Part shown: positions 1 through 5,612 of the stretch, in pieces
Position numbering within the stretch: position 1 is the stretch's first letter
Layout of the letters: each line of letters starts with the position of its first letter
NCBI GenBank assembly: GCA_007128515.1
Contig: SKXI01000457.1
Location: forward strand, 1 to 6,348
Reading direction: 5' to 3'
Length of the DNA stretch: 6,348 nt
Source of the DNA: Halococcaceae archaeon
Lineage (GTDB): Archaea; Halobacteriota; Halobacteria; Halobacteriales; Halalkalicoccaceae
The notes under the pieces: generated by a model
Databases searched by the model: none
What the model was told of the DNA's origin: nothing
The model's input: the letters and a program-made list of their open reading frames with translations, nothing else
Program-made: the position numbers and the translations under genes

Positions 1-1
1 C

Positions 2-121
2 GACCACCGGGGCTGGGTCGACGGCGTCGTGAGCGAGGAGAAACTCGAAGAGCTGGAGATCGACATCGGACCCGGCACCGGCGTGTCGATGGGCGACTCG
101 CCCGCCCCCGCCGACGACTGA
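2..121 (+). CDS. C-terminal end of an unrecognised protein (5' truncated by window)
   Basis: An open frame enters from the left edge and gives 39 residues before TGA at 119-121. It reads DHRGWVDGVVSEEKLEELE, then a glycine-rich stretch, and ends in an acidic, proline-containing tail (DSPAPADD). The acidic composition and G/C third positions are what haloarchaeal coding DNA looks like. The piece is too short to assign to a family, and no catalytic motif is visible. The next gene starts over 460 bases further on behind its own promoter-like region, so this gene is probably a separate transcription unit. Confidence 0.6.
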   Translation, partial: DHRGWVDGVVSEEKLEELEIDIGPGTGVSMGDSPAPADD

Positions 122-164
122 GACGGTACGGACCGGACGTTCGTATCATTCCATCGGGGTGGTT

Positions 165-210
165 CGTGACCGGTGTCCGTGGCCACCGGCTCCGGGTCGG
201 ACCGGTCACG
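165..210. repeat. 10-bp perfect inverted repeat, candidate terminator or structured 3' UTR
   Basis: CGTGACCGGT at 165-174 is the exact reverse complement of ACCGGTCACG at 201-210. A GC-rich 26-base interval separates the arms. It begins 44 bases after the stop codon of the truncated first gene, so it could fold at the end of that transcript. No T-run follows, and archaeal termination relies mainly on T-tracts, so a terminator role is only a guess. Confidence 0.4.
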
Positions 211-391
211 GGGAAGCCGTGGCCCTGAACGCCCGGTAGCGACCGCCAGAGCTGCTTTCTCACCGGATTACGTCGAACGTCGAACACGACCGTGACGAAC
301 ACCTAGTATCGATGGGTGATCGGACCCGTCCACCGCGAAACATCGTCTATCGGAGACGACAGAGCGCGACAGGAACACGGAGACTGCGGTG

Positions 392-422
392 GGACGATCC
401 TCCGATTCCGCCGGAGTCGTCC
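392..422. repeat. Bulged 11-bp hairpin upstream of the quinoprotein operon
   Basis: GGACGA (392-397) pairs with TCGTCC (417-422), and CTCCG (400-404) pairs with CGGAG (412-416). That leaves a two-base bulge (398-399) and a seven-base loop (405-411). It lies about 50 bases upstream of the AT-rich promoter, so it would not be part of the operon leader. It could belong to an unannotated RNA or be chance structure in GC-rich DNA. Confidence 0.3.
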
Positions 423-473
423 GTTCGTCTCCCCTCGCTGTCGTGAATGATAATGTAGAACCTCGCGTAGGTG

Positions 474-498
474 TTTTTATTTAGAGCCTAATATAAAA
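474..498 (+). promoter_or_regulatory. Core promoter (TATA region) of the quinoprotein operon
   Basis: This is the most AT-rich stretch near any gene start in the window. Two TATA-like elements can be seen: TTTTTATTTA at 474-483 and TAATATAAAA at 489-498. The first would place transcription initiation near 505. The second would place it near 519-521, exactly on an upstream in-frame ATG. Because two elements are possible, the sequence alone does not settle the transcription start. Confidence 0.6.
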
Positions 499-587
499 AA
501 TCAATAAAGTCAACACCTATGTGGTGCGGTTACTATGTGTTCCTTGCCGGTGTCGGATGGTTGCAATCCGCACGCGCACGAGAACAC

Positions 588-1490
588 ATGAGTGCACCAC
601 AGATAACGACCGAGGATAGAGAGGGACTCACACGGACGCTCGGCGTCGGTGAGTCACAGGTCGGCGAACGACCGACGCTCTCTCAGTTACGGGAGACGCT
701 CGACGCGGAGGCGGACGACTCGTTCGCGTCGATGGGCGAGGCGATCAGGGCCGACCTCTCGGGGCGGCTCGACGCGTCGCTGCTCGCGGAGGGACGCGAT
801 GGGCTCGCGGAGCGGATCGAACGCCTCCCGGAGGTGAGAAACGCGGGGATCCCGGCGGGGGAGTCCGAGCCCGATCGGCTCTACCGCGAGGTGATCGAGC
901 CGGGCTGGGACGTCTACCACCACCTGGCGGACGTCGGTTTCTTCGAGAGCGTCGAGGAGGCGCTCCCGCGCTTCACGCCGGAGCACATCGAGACGACGGC
1001 CCACGAACTGGTTCGGGCCGAACCGCTCTCGGAGTCGCTCTCGTCGGTCGGCTTCGACGAGCACGAGCAGATGGTGCTCGTGATGAACGCCGTGAACAAC
1101 AACACCCGCCTCGCGCGGTGGGTACCGACGAAGGAGATCCCCTCCGGCGTCGGGTTCGACGTCGACCACGTCCCGCCGCTGCACCAGCGAGCGATGGGCG
1201 GGTCACTGCTGTGGATCAACGCGATGGACGTCCACCTCTGGCACAACCGACCGCTGATCACCGAGAAGATCCTCGACGACGCCTACTGGGACGTGAAGGC
1301 GATGCTCGGGGGGCTCTCGATGATGACGGAGGCCGCCCACGACGTCGCCGAGGGTGAGTCGCTCACGGACGCACAGCTGACCGCCGCGCTGACGGCGAGC
1401 GCGGCGATCATGATCGTCAACCAGGAGGAGATCTGCAAGGACGCCTTCTGGATCACGGAGGAGATGCGCGCTCCACCGAAGGGCAGGTAA
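588..1490 (+). CDS. Unrecognised acidic protein, first gene of the PQQ dehydrogenase operon
   Basis: The predicted product is 300 residues, acidic and probably largely helical. I do not recognise the family. The N-terminal third is polar and low in hydrophobics. The C-terminal two thirds look more conserved in character, with a His/Trp/Asn-rich core: HH near residues 111-112, an NNN run near 170-172, DHVPPLH at 193-199, and HLWHN near 216-220. There is one cysteine near the C-terminus (residue 284) and no clear export signal. I chose ATG 588 because it begins a typical haloarchaeal N-terminus (MSAPQITTEDREG). An in-frame ATG at 519 would add 23 mostly uncharged residues. That start would fit leaderless initiation from the TATA-like element at 489-498, but it overlaps the candidate operator arm at 512-523. 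The stop lies 6 bases before the dehydrogenase start, so the two are almost surely co-transcribed. A subunit, chaperone or electron-transfer partner role is inference. Confidence 0.85.
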   Translation: MSAPQITTEDREGLTRTLGVGESQVGERPTLSQLRETLDAEADDSFASMGEAIRADLSGRLDASLLAEGRDGLAERIERLPEVRNAGIPAGESEPDRLYREVIEPGWDVYHHLADVGFFESVEEALPRFTPEHIETTAHELVRAEPLSESLSSVGFDEHEQMVLVMNAVNNNTRLARWVPTKEIPSGVGFDVDHVPPLHQRAMGGSLLWINAMDVHLWHNRPLITEKILDDAYWDVKAMLGGLSMMTEAAHDVAEGESLTDAQLTAALTASAAIMIVNQEEICKDAFWITEEMRAPPKGR

Positions 1491-1496
1491 GACACA

Positions 1497-3209
1497 ATGG
1501 CAATAGAAGAAGACAGGGCCATCAAGGCCGCAATGGACACGGTCGTACGGGAGACGGACAACGGCTATCGCGTGCTCGGCGCGCCCGAGCAGTCGGTAAC
1601 GCACCAACACGACATCGATCGGATACCCGAGTTCGACGTCACACAGGAGATGCTCGAGGGGTCGGGCGACGATCCCGAGGCGTGGCTCGTCTACGGGAAG
1701 AACTACGAACAACACCGCCACACCACCGCCGACGTCATCACGAAGGAGAACGTCGCCGACCTCGAACTCGAGTACGAGATGTCGGTCGGCTCGGGCTCGA
1801 GCATGGAGGGCTCGCCCCTGATCGTGCCGGGCGACCCGCCGATCATGTACCAGTCGAACGGGCCGAACCACATCAAGGCGATCGACCCGCGCGAGGGCGA
1901 CGTGCTCTGGAGCTTTACGTACGCCGTCCCCTCGGACGTCGTGCTCTGCTGTGACGACAACAACCGCGGGCCCGCCGTCTTCGAGGACAAGGTCTACATG
2001 ACGACGCTCGACTCGGGCGTCGTCGCCCTGAACCGGTACACCGGCGAGGAGGTCTGGTACACCTCCACCGCCGACCACGAGTCGGGCTACTCCGCGACGT
2101 GGGCACCGCAGGTCTACGACGGCAAGGTCTTCACCGGCAGCGCCGGCGGCGAGTACGGCGTCCGCGGCTTCCACACCGCGCTCGACGCCGAGACGGGCGA
2201 CGAGGTCTGGTACACCCACACCTCGCCCGAGGAGGAGTGGGTCGGCGACAGCATCGAGCAGTCGTGCTGTACGAACTGGATGGGCGCGACCGTCGACACC
2301 GAGGAGAACCGGCTCTACCTCCCGATGGGCAACCCGGGGCCGGACTTCGACGGCTCGGTCCGACCGGGACCGAACCGCAACAGCTGTGGGACGCTCTGTC
2401 TCGACATGGAGACCGGCGAGCGCCTCTGGTTCTTCCAGGAGTCGCCCCACGACGTCTGGGACTACGACTCGGCCTGCCCGCGGGTGCTGATCCGCGACCT
2501 GGACGTCGACCACCGCGATCGTACCCTCGACGCGGTCGTCAGCGCCGGCAAGACCGCCTGGTCGTACACGCTCGACTCGGAGACCGGCGAACTGATCGAG
2601 CGCAGCGAGCCCGGCGTCCAGCAGCTGAACATGTACACGATGATCCCGCACATCGACGAGGGCCGGCGCATGCCGTTCATGCCCGGCGCGATGGGCGGCA
2701 ACGACTGGCAGCCCCCGGCGTACAACCCCGAGGCGGGACTCGTCTACTACAAGATGCACAACTCGCCACAGGAGGCGTGGTGGCGCTTCGAGGAGTACGA
2801 GGAGGGCAAGAAGTACTGGGGCGGGATCCTCGAGGACGAGACCGAGTCGATCCCCGACGGCTACAACGGCCACATCGGCGCGGTCGTCGCCATCGATCCG
2901 GCGACGGGCCAGCGGGTCTGGCGTGACTGGATCGACAGCGACATCTACCTCTGGGGCGGGATCCTCACGACCTCGACCGGGATCACGTTCGCGGGCAACC
3001 AGAACGGCGAGATGGTCGGCTACGACGCCGAGACCGGCGACCGCCTCTGGGAGTTCGACGCTGGCGAGACGCCGATCTCCGGCGACCCGGTCAGCTGGTA
3101 CGACCCCGGGACCGAAAAGCAGTACGTCGCGATCCAGGTCGGCGGCAGCGGCTGGCTCCGCCGCGGCAAGCGCGACGACCGCCTGCTGGTCTTCTCGATG
3201 GAAGCGTAG
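1497..3209 (+). CDS. PQQ-dependent alcohol dehydrogenase-type quinoprotein with lanthanide-type DYD motif
   Basis: This is a 570-residue, eight-bladed-propeller quinoprotein of the methanol/ethanol dehydrogenase family, which oxidises alcohols or aldehydes with bound PQQ and a metal ion. Tryptophan-docking repeats of the form A-x-D-x-x-T-G-x-x-x-W recur near residues 128-140, 177-189, 228-240, 301-313, 465-477 and 508-520. Expected active-site elements are present: vicinal Cys151-Cys152 in CCDDNNRG; metal-ligand Glu219 in GGEYGVRG; Trp261 in CCTNW as the PQQ-stacking floor; Asn279 in GNPGPDFDGSVRPG; and catalytic Asp322 in PHDVWDYD. Asp324, two residues on, is the extra acidic ligand that marks lanthanide-dependent XoxF, ExaF and PedH; calcium MxaF has Ala there. 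Lys352 probably fills the PQQ-contacting Lys/Arg position. Assignments are by remembered motif alignment. Oddities: no Sec or Tat signal peptide, and Cys257-Cys258 replaces glycines before Trp261. The gene starts 6 bases after its partner and ends before a T-tract. Substrate and electron acceptor are unknown. Membrane glucose dehydrogenases also carry a DxD, so metal preference is not proven. Confidence 0.93.
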   Translation: MAIEEDRAIKAAMDTVVRETDNGYRVLGAPEQSVTHQHDIDRIPEFDVTQEMLEGSGDDPEAWLVYGKNYEQHRHTTADVITKENVADLELEYEMSVGSGSSMEGSPLIVPGDPPIMYQSNGPNHIKAIDPREGDVLWSFTYAVPSDVVLCCDDNNRGPAVFEDKVYMTTLDSGVVALNRYTGEEVWYTSTADHESGYSATWAPQVYDGKVFTGSAGGEYGVRGFHTALDAETGDEVWYTHTSPEEEWVGDSIEQSCCTNWMGATVDTEENRLYLPMGNPGPDFDGSVRPGPNRNSCGTLCLDMETGERLWFFQESPHDVWDYDSACPRVLIRDLDVDHRDRTLDAVVSAGKTAWSYTLDSETGELIERSEPGVQQLNMYTMIPHIDEGRRMPFMPGAMGGNDWQPPAYNPEAGLVYYKMHNSPQEAWWRFEEYEEGKKYWGGILEDETESIPDGYNGHIGAVVAIDPATGQRVWRDWIDSDIYLWGGILTTSTGITFAGNQNGEMVGYDAETGDRLWEFDAGETPISGDPVSWYDPGTEKQYVAIQVGGSGWLRRGKRDDRLLVFSMEA

Positions 3210-3226
3210 GCACCCGACACACCGAT

Positions 3227-3231
3227 TTTTC
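3227..3231 (+). terminator. T-tract, possible archaeal terminator of the quinoprotein operon
   Basis: A run of five T (context CGATTTTTCG) lies 18 bases after the dehydrogenase stop codon in otherwise GC-rich DNA. Archaeal RNA polymerase can terminate at short T-tracts without a hairpin. The tract is short, so confidence is limited. Confidence 0.4.
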
Positions 3232-3330
3232 GTCGCGACAGCGGAGAGCCGCCGGTCTCCTGAGACCCACTCCACGCCGGCAGACACGCAGTATCGACCG
3301 CCGCGACGGCTCACCACGATCCGACTCCTG

Positions 3331-3431
3331 CTATGGATCGTCGTCGGAGTTCGTAGTTCTTCGATTTCGAATCGAACGACACCGGGTGGCAGGTGTGACT
3401 GAGGGATCCGGCTGGCTACGATGATCCCTAT
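3331..3431 (+). repeat. Copy A of a ~100-bp inverted-repeat element (MITE-like)
   Basis: The right end, CTACGATGATCCCTAT (3416-3431), is identical to both terminal repeats of copy B. The left end (3331-3346) matches its reverse complement at 12 of 16 positions. The full stretch through 3433 aligns with the reverse complement of 6163-6264 over about 103 columns with one gap and roughly 73% identity by hand count, including an exact 20-base block at 3414-3433. The centre holds a palindrome, TTCGATT/AATCGAA (3360-3366 and 3370-3376). It encodes nothing evident, which suits a non-autonomous mobile element or a structured intergenic repeat. No target-site duplication was found. Confidence 0.7.
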
Positions 3432-3850
3432 GACAGGTCCCCTCGGGGTGTTCGCGGCGGTCCTTCCCGACGAGACCGTCGACCCGTCCGAACGGTTCGC
3501 GATCGAGAACCCCGGGGAACGCGCGCGGTGGAGTACGCCAGAGAGCCGGCGCTCGCAGGTCACGGGCACGCACGGCGGTGCGAGCGGCGGCGGTGGCCGT
3601 CGCGGTCGCCGGTCTGATCGGTGGGAAGATTCGTAAAGGAACGATTGCGCTCGCGGGCGTCTTCGGCGCGATCGTCCTCCCGTCCCCGGGACCGCTACCG
3701 CACGGTGGCCACGAGGCTCCGCTCCGAACGGCCGGACGGGGTGGCGTGGAACGGTCGGTTCTCGAACGGGGTTCGGGTCGTCGGGGCGCCCTCCGTCCTG
3801 TTCGCGATCCGGGCGATCGGAAGGCGCTGCGGCGAAGAGGAGCCACCTCC
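3421..3850 (+). pseudogene. Remnant of a small membrane-type protein gene, broken by two frameshifts
   Basis: Three consecutive plus-strand frames each look like haloarchaeal coding DNA, but only over part of the stretch. Frame 1, from about 3421 to 3575, reads MIPMTGPLGVFAAVLPDE and then VDPSERFAIENPGE. Frame 2, about 3575-3680, encodes a hydrophobic piece, RAAAVAVAVAGLIGGKIRKG followed by IALAGVFGAIVLP. Frame 3, about 3680-3840, reads RDRYRTVATRLRSERPDGVA and then WNGRFSNGVRVVGAPSVLFA. Codon third positions are G/C-rich in each frame in its own segment. Joined, they would make one protein of about 140 residues with a short membrane segment. The apparent breaks lie in G/C-repetitive spots near 3575-3590 and 3670-3685. 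The ATG at 3421 sits inside the terminal repeat of copy A, so the true original start may have been lost. Family not recognised. Independent small genes or chance open frames are alternatives. Confidence 0.4.
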
Positions 3851-3854
3851 CGGA

Positions 3855-4658
3855 TCAGCCGTCGAGCGTCGGCTCCGCGACGAGAACGATGTACGGCTCC
3901 CTCTCCCCGCTCCGCTCGACCCGCTCCAGACGCTCGATCGAGAACCCCGCCCCGAGGACCCGCTCGCGCCAGTAGTGCTCGGGATCGTCCTCGACCCCGT
4001 CGGGCGTGAGCGGTAGCTCGAGGATCCCGACCCGTCCCTCGGGCGCGCAGACCCGGTGGAGTTCCGAGAGGGCGGGAGCGACCCGCTCGGCCGGGAGGTC
4101 GTGGAGGACGCGACAGGCGGTGATCCGTTCCTGTGAGCCGGTCGCGATCGGGAGGCGGCTCGCGTCGCCGCGGACGGGGACGACGTCTACGCCGGCGAGC
4201 CGACCGTTCCGCCGGGCGAGGGCCGGGCCGTTGCCGAGGATCACCCGGTCGTCGAAGACGTCGAGCGCGAGGACCGTCGCCGATGGTGGGAGGTGCGAGC
4301 CGAGCGCGACGGTCGATCGACCGGTTCCACAGCCCACGTCGAGGAGACGCTCGGTTCCCGAGAGATCCAGCGCTTCGGCGAGCGCGTCGTACTTGTACCG
4401 TTCGACGACCCACGGTGGTGGGGAGGAGAGTCGTTTCCCGACCCGGTAGAACCGCGATACCGCCCAGACGGCGGCGAGCGCCGAGAGGCACCGAACGGCG
4501 GGCCGTCGCGACGTAGACCGGAGGGCCACGGCGACGAGACCGGTGACCAGCGCCACCGAGAGTGCACGAAGCCGGCGTCGCCAGTGGTAGATCCCGAAGT
4601 AGTAGCCGCCGGTCGGGTCGGACCGTCCCCGCCGACCGCCGTCTCCCGGGCGGGTCAC
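3855..4658 (-). CDS. Membrane-anchored class I SAM-dependent methyltransferase
   Basis: The product is 267 residues. The N-terminus is Arg-rich with an aromatic patch (GGYYFGIYHW, 17-26), followed by two likely membrane helices at about 31-47 and 54-70. A Rossmann-fold methyltransferase domain follows at about 84-265: motif I LLDVGCGTGRS (105-115) binds SAM; the acidic end of strand 2 is ALDVFD (131-136); RGDASRLPI (163-171) is the motif II region; ACRVLHDLP (181-189) is motif IV; and LHRVCAPEGRVGILE (200-214) is the late strand with Pro-Glu-Gly. This resembles UbiE/Methyltransf_11-type enzymes acting on small molecules or lipids, but the substrate is not evident. The GTG start overlaps the TGA stop of the upstream amphi-Trp gene (GTGA, 4655-4658), indicating translational coupling. 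The predicted topology would tether the catalytic domain to the membrane, probably on the cytoplasmic face. Confidence 0.88.
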   Translation of the reverse strand: MTRPGDGGRRGRSDPTGGYYFGIYHWRRRLRALSVALVTGLVAVALRSTSRRPAVRCLSALAAVWAVSRFYRVGKRLSSPPPWVVERYKYDALAEALDLSGTERLLDVGCGTGRSTVALGSHLPPSATVLALDVFDDRVILGNGPALARRNGRLAGVDVVPVRGDASRLPIATGSQERITACRVLHDLPAERVAPALSELHRVCAPEGRVGILELPLTPDGVEDDPEHYWRERVLGAGFSIERLERVERSGEREPYIVLVAEPTLDG

Positions 4659-4954
4659 TCCACGCCGATCGAGCGGCCGTCCCCGCCCTCGAACTCGAGT
4701 TCGATCTCGAGTTCGCGCTCGCGCCGGCTCGTGAACTCGACTTCCAGCTCGATCGGTTCGGCGTACTCGAAGGGGAGCACCCAGCCGTCGCCCGAGACCG
4801 TCACGCTCGTCCCCTCGTCGATCGAGTCCGCGAGGTCACGGAGGAACGCCGCGGTCTCCTCGCGCGAGAGGTAGACCTCGCGCTCGAACGGGCCCTCCGT
4901 GATGATCGTTCGGTCGTCCGCCCCCTCGTCCGGAACGCGGATCTCCTCGCCCAT
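4655..4954 (-). CDS. Amphi-Trp domain protein
   Basis: The product is 99 residues, very acidic. After a short variable N-terminus comes the segment EREVYLSREETAAFLRDLAD (24-43), then VTVSGDGWVLPFEYAEPIEL (51-70), then alternating charged and hydrophobic residues (ELEVEF, ELEIELEF) to about residue 88. This is the amphipathic alternating pattern with a conserved Trp (here Trp58) that gave the amphi-Trp domain its name, a family common in haloarchaea with no established biochemical role. I chose ATG 4954 rather than GTG 4969 because a TATA-like ATTTAAG on the minus strand (4979-4985) is centred 28 bases upstream, which fits a leaderless transcript. The gene overlaps the downstream methyltransferase by four bases, so the two form an operon. 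Confidence 0.88.
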   Translation of the reverse strand: MGEEIRVPDEGADDRTIITEGPFEREVYLSREETAAFLRDLADSIDEGTSVTVSGDGWVLPFEYAEPIELEVEFTSRRERELEIELEFEGGDGRSIGVE

Positions 4955-4978
4955 GTCGGAAGCCACCACGTGAAGACG

Positions 4979-4985
4979 CTTAAAT
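4979..4985 (-). promoter_or_regulatory. TATA box of the amphi-Trp/methyltransferase operon
   Basis: ATTTAAG on the minus strand is centred 28 bases from ATG 4954, matching archaeal TATA-to-start spacing and predicting a leaderless mRNA. The 116-base divergent interval to the coiled-coil gene at 5071 must hold both promoters. Confidence 0.55.
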
Positions 4986-5038
4986 CCGGCTCGTCCCGGG
5001 GACGCGGGTCGCTACGGACGAAGAGACCTCACGTTCGA

Positions 5039-5046
5039 TATGTATT
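5039..5046 (+). promoter_or_regulatory. TATA-like element of the coiled-coil gene
   Basis: TATGTATT is centred about 28 bases before ATG 5071, which again predicts leaderless transcription. It is a weaker match than the elements ahead of the amphi-Trp and ferredoxin genes, but this is the only AT-rich patch in a suitable position. Confidence 0.4.
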
Positions 5047-5070
5047 CCAAACCGATAGTGGCGAACAATT

Positions 5071-5562
5071 ATGACGGGCTGTGACGAGTGTGAGCGCATG
5101 GCAGTACGAGAGGAGACGGTCGACGGACGCGAGGCGACGACGGGATCGGAGACCGACGACGAGGGGACGGCCGGCGTCGTGGAACGCCGGATCGACCAGC
5201 TGATCGACGAACGAGCCGACGCGATCGACACCCGGGTCGACGACCTCGAACGCGAACTGAACGAGCTCGACGACTTCGCGCGGGTGAGCCTGAGCGAGCG
5301 CCGGGTCCAGAAGAACGAACAGGCGCTCTCGGAGCTCTCGAACTCGATGACGGACTTCGCCGAGCGGACGTTCGCGAAGACGAACGCGCTCGAACGACAG
5401 CTCGAGAAGCAGACGGTCGTGCTCGCGACGGTGCTCGACGCGCTCGAGGACGCGGACGTCGAGGTCGACCTCTCGGACGTCGAGCGGTACCGCGAGGAGA
5501 ACCTCGTCACCGACATGACCGCCGAGGAACGCCTCGACGAGGCGCTCGACCGGCTCTCGTAG
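5071..5562 (+). CDS. Acidic coiled-coil protein of unknown function
   Basis: The product is 163 residues, with no family recognised. From about residue 34 to 128 the sequence follows heptad-like hydrophobic spacing with abundant Glu, Asp, Arg and Leu (for example RIDQLIDERADAIDTRVDDL), interrupted near 69-72, which suggests a long parallel or antiparallel coiled coil. The C-terminus (129-163) is an acidic helical tail (DVEVDLSDVERYREENL). There is no membrane segment or signal peptide. ATG 5071 is preferred because the TATA-like element at 5039-5046 is correctly spaced for leaderless initiation. It adds a short N-terminal CDEC motif that could bind metal or form a disulfide. A second ATG at 5098 would drop this motif. 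The gene is divergent from the amphi-Trp operon and convergent with the ferredoxin. Confidence 0.85.
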   Translation: MTGCDECERMAVREETVDGREATTGSETDDEGTAGVVERRIDQLIDERADAIDTRVDDLERELNELDDFARVSLSERRVQKNEQALSELSNSMTDFAERTFAKTNALERQLEKQTVVLATVLDALEDADVEVDLSDVERYREENLVTDMTAEERLDEALDRLS

Positions 5563-5607
5563 TCCGTCCGAGTCCGACCGAGGAGTGGGGGACGCCGGCC
5601 GGACGGA
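5563..5607. terminator. Hairpin between convergent genes, possible bidirectional terminator
   Basis: TCCGTCCG (5563-5570), directly after the coiled-coil stop codon, is the reverse complement of CGGACGGA (5600-5607), which lies just outside the ferredoxin stop. The symmetric position between two converging 3' ends suggests a shared structure, but there is no T-tract on either strand. Confidence 0.3.
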
Positions 5608-5612
5608 AGCGA

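Larger units (their letters stand above)
122..464. other. Non-coding upstream region with two hairpins
   Basis: No convincing gene is seen here on either strand. The stretch holds two inverted repeats and one isolated copy of the octamer AACACCTA at 298-305, each listed separately. It may combine the 3' end of the preceding transcript with upstream regulatory DNA of the quinoprotein operon. A small RNA cannot be excluded. No tRNA cloverleaf was found. Confidence 0.5.
298..523. promoter_or_regulatory. Three copies of AACACCTA, two forming an inverted pair around the TATA region (candidate operators)
   Basis: The octamer AACACCTA occurs at 298-305 and 512-519 on the plus strand, and as its reverse complement TAGGTGTT at 468-475. 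The latter two extend to a 12-base imperfect inverted repeat (464-475 against 512-523, 10 of 12 matching) that brackets the whole AT-rich promoter with a 36-base spacer. Sites on both sides of a TATA box are the arrangement expected for a repressor that blocks pre-initiation complex assembly. That role is inferred, and no cognate regulator is encoded in the window. Confidence 0.45.

Noticed and set aside
1497..3209. Reading the dehydrogenase as a membrane-bound glucose dehydrogenase
   Set aside because: It lacks the N-terminal five-helix membrane domain, and it has the CCDxxNRG vicinal cysteine motif and GNPxP...RPG loop of alcohol dehydrogenases. The shared DxD is the one feature that keeps the alternative alive.
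1203..3569. Very long open frame on the minus strand opposite the dehydrogenase (788 codons)
   Set aside because: It is the antisense shadow of a GC-rich gene: Val/Arg/Asp-rich, with no family motif, and it runs across the well-supported quinoprotein gene and the intergenic repeat.
3331..4491. Arg/Pro-rich minus-strand open frame of 386 codons
   Set aside because: It overlaps the methyltransferase in a different frame. Its extreme Arg/Pro content and lack of motifs mark it as non-coding.
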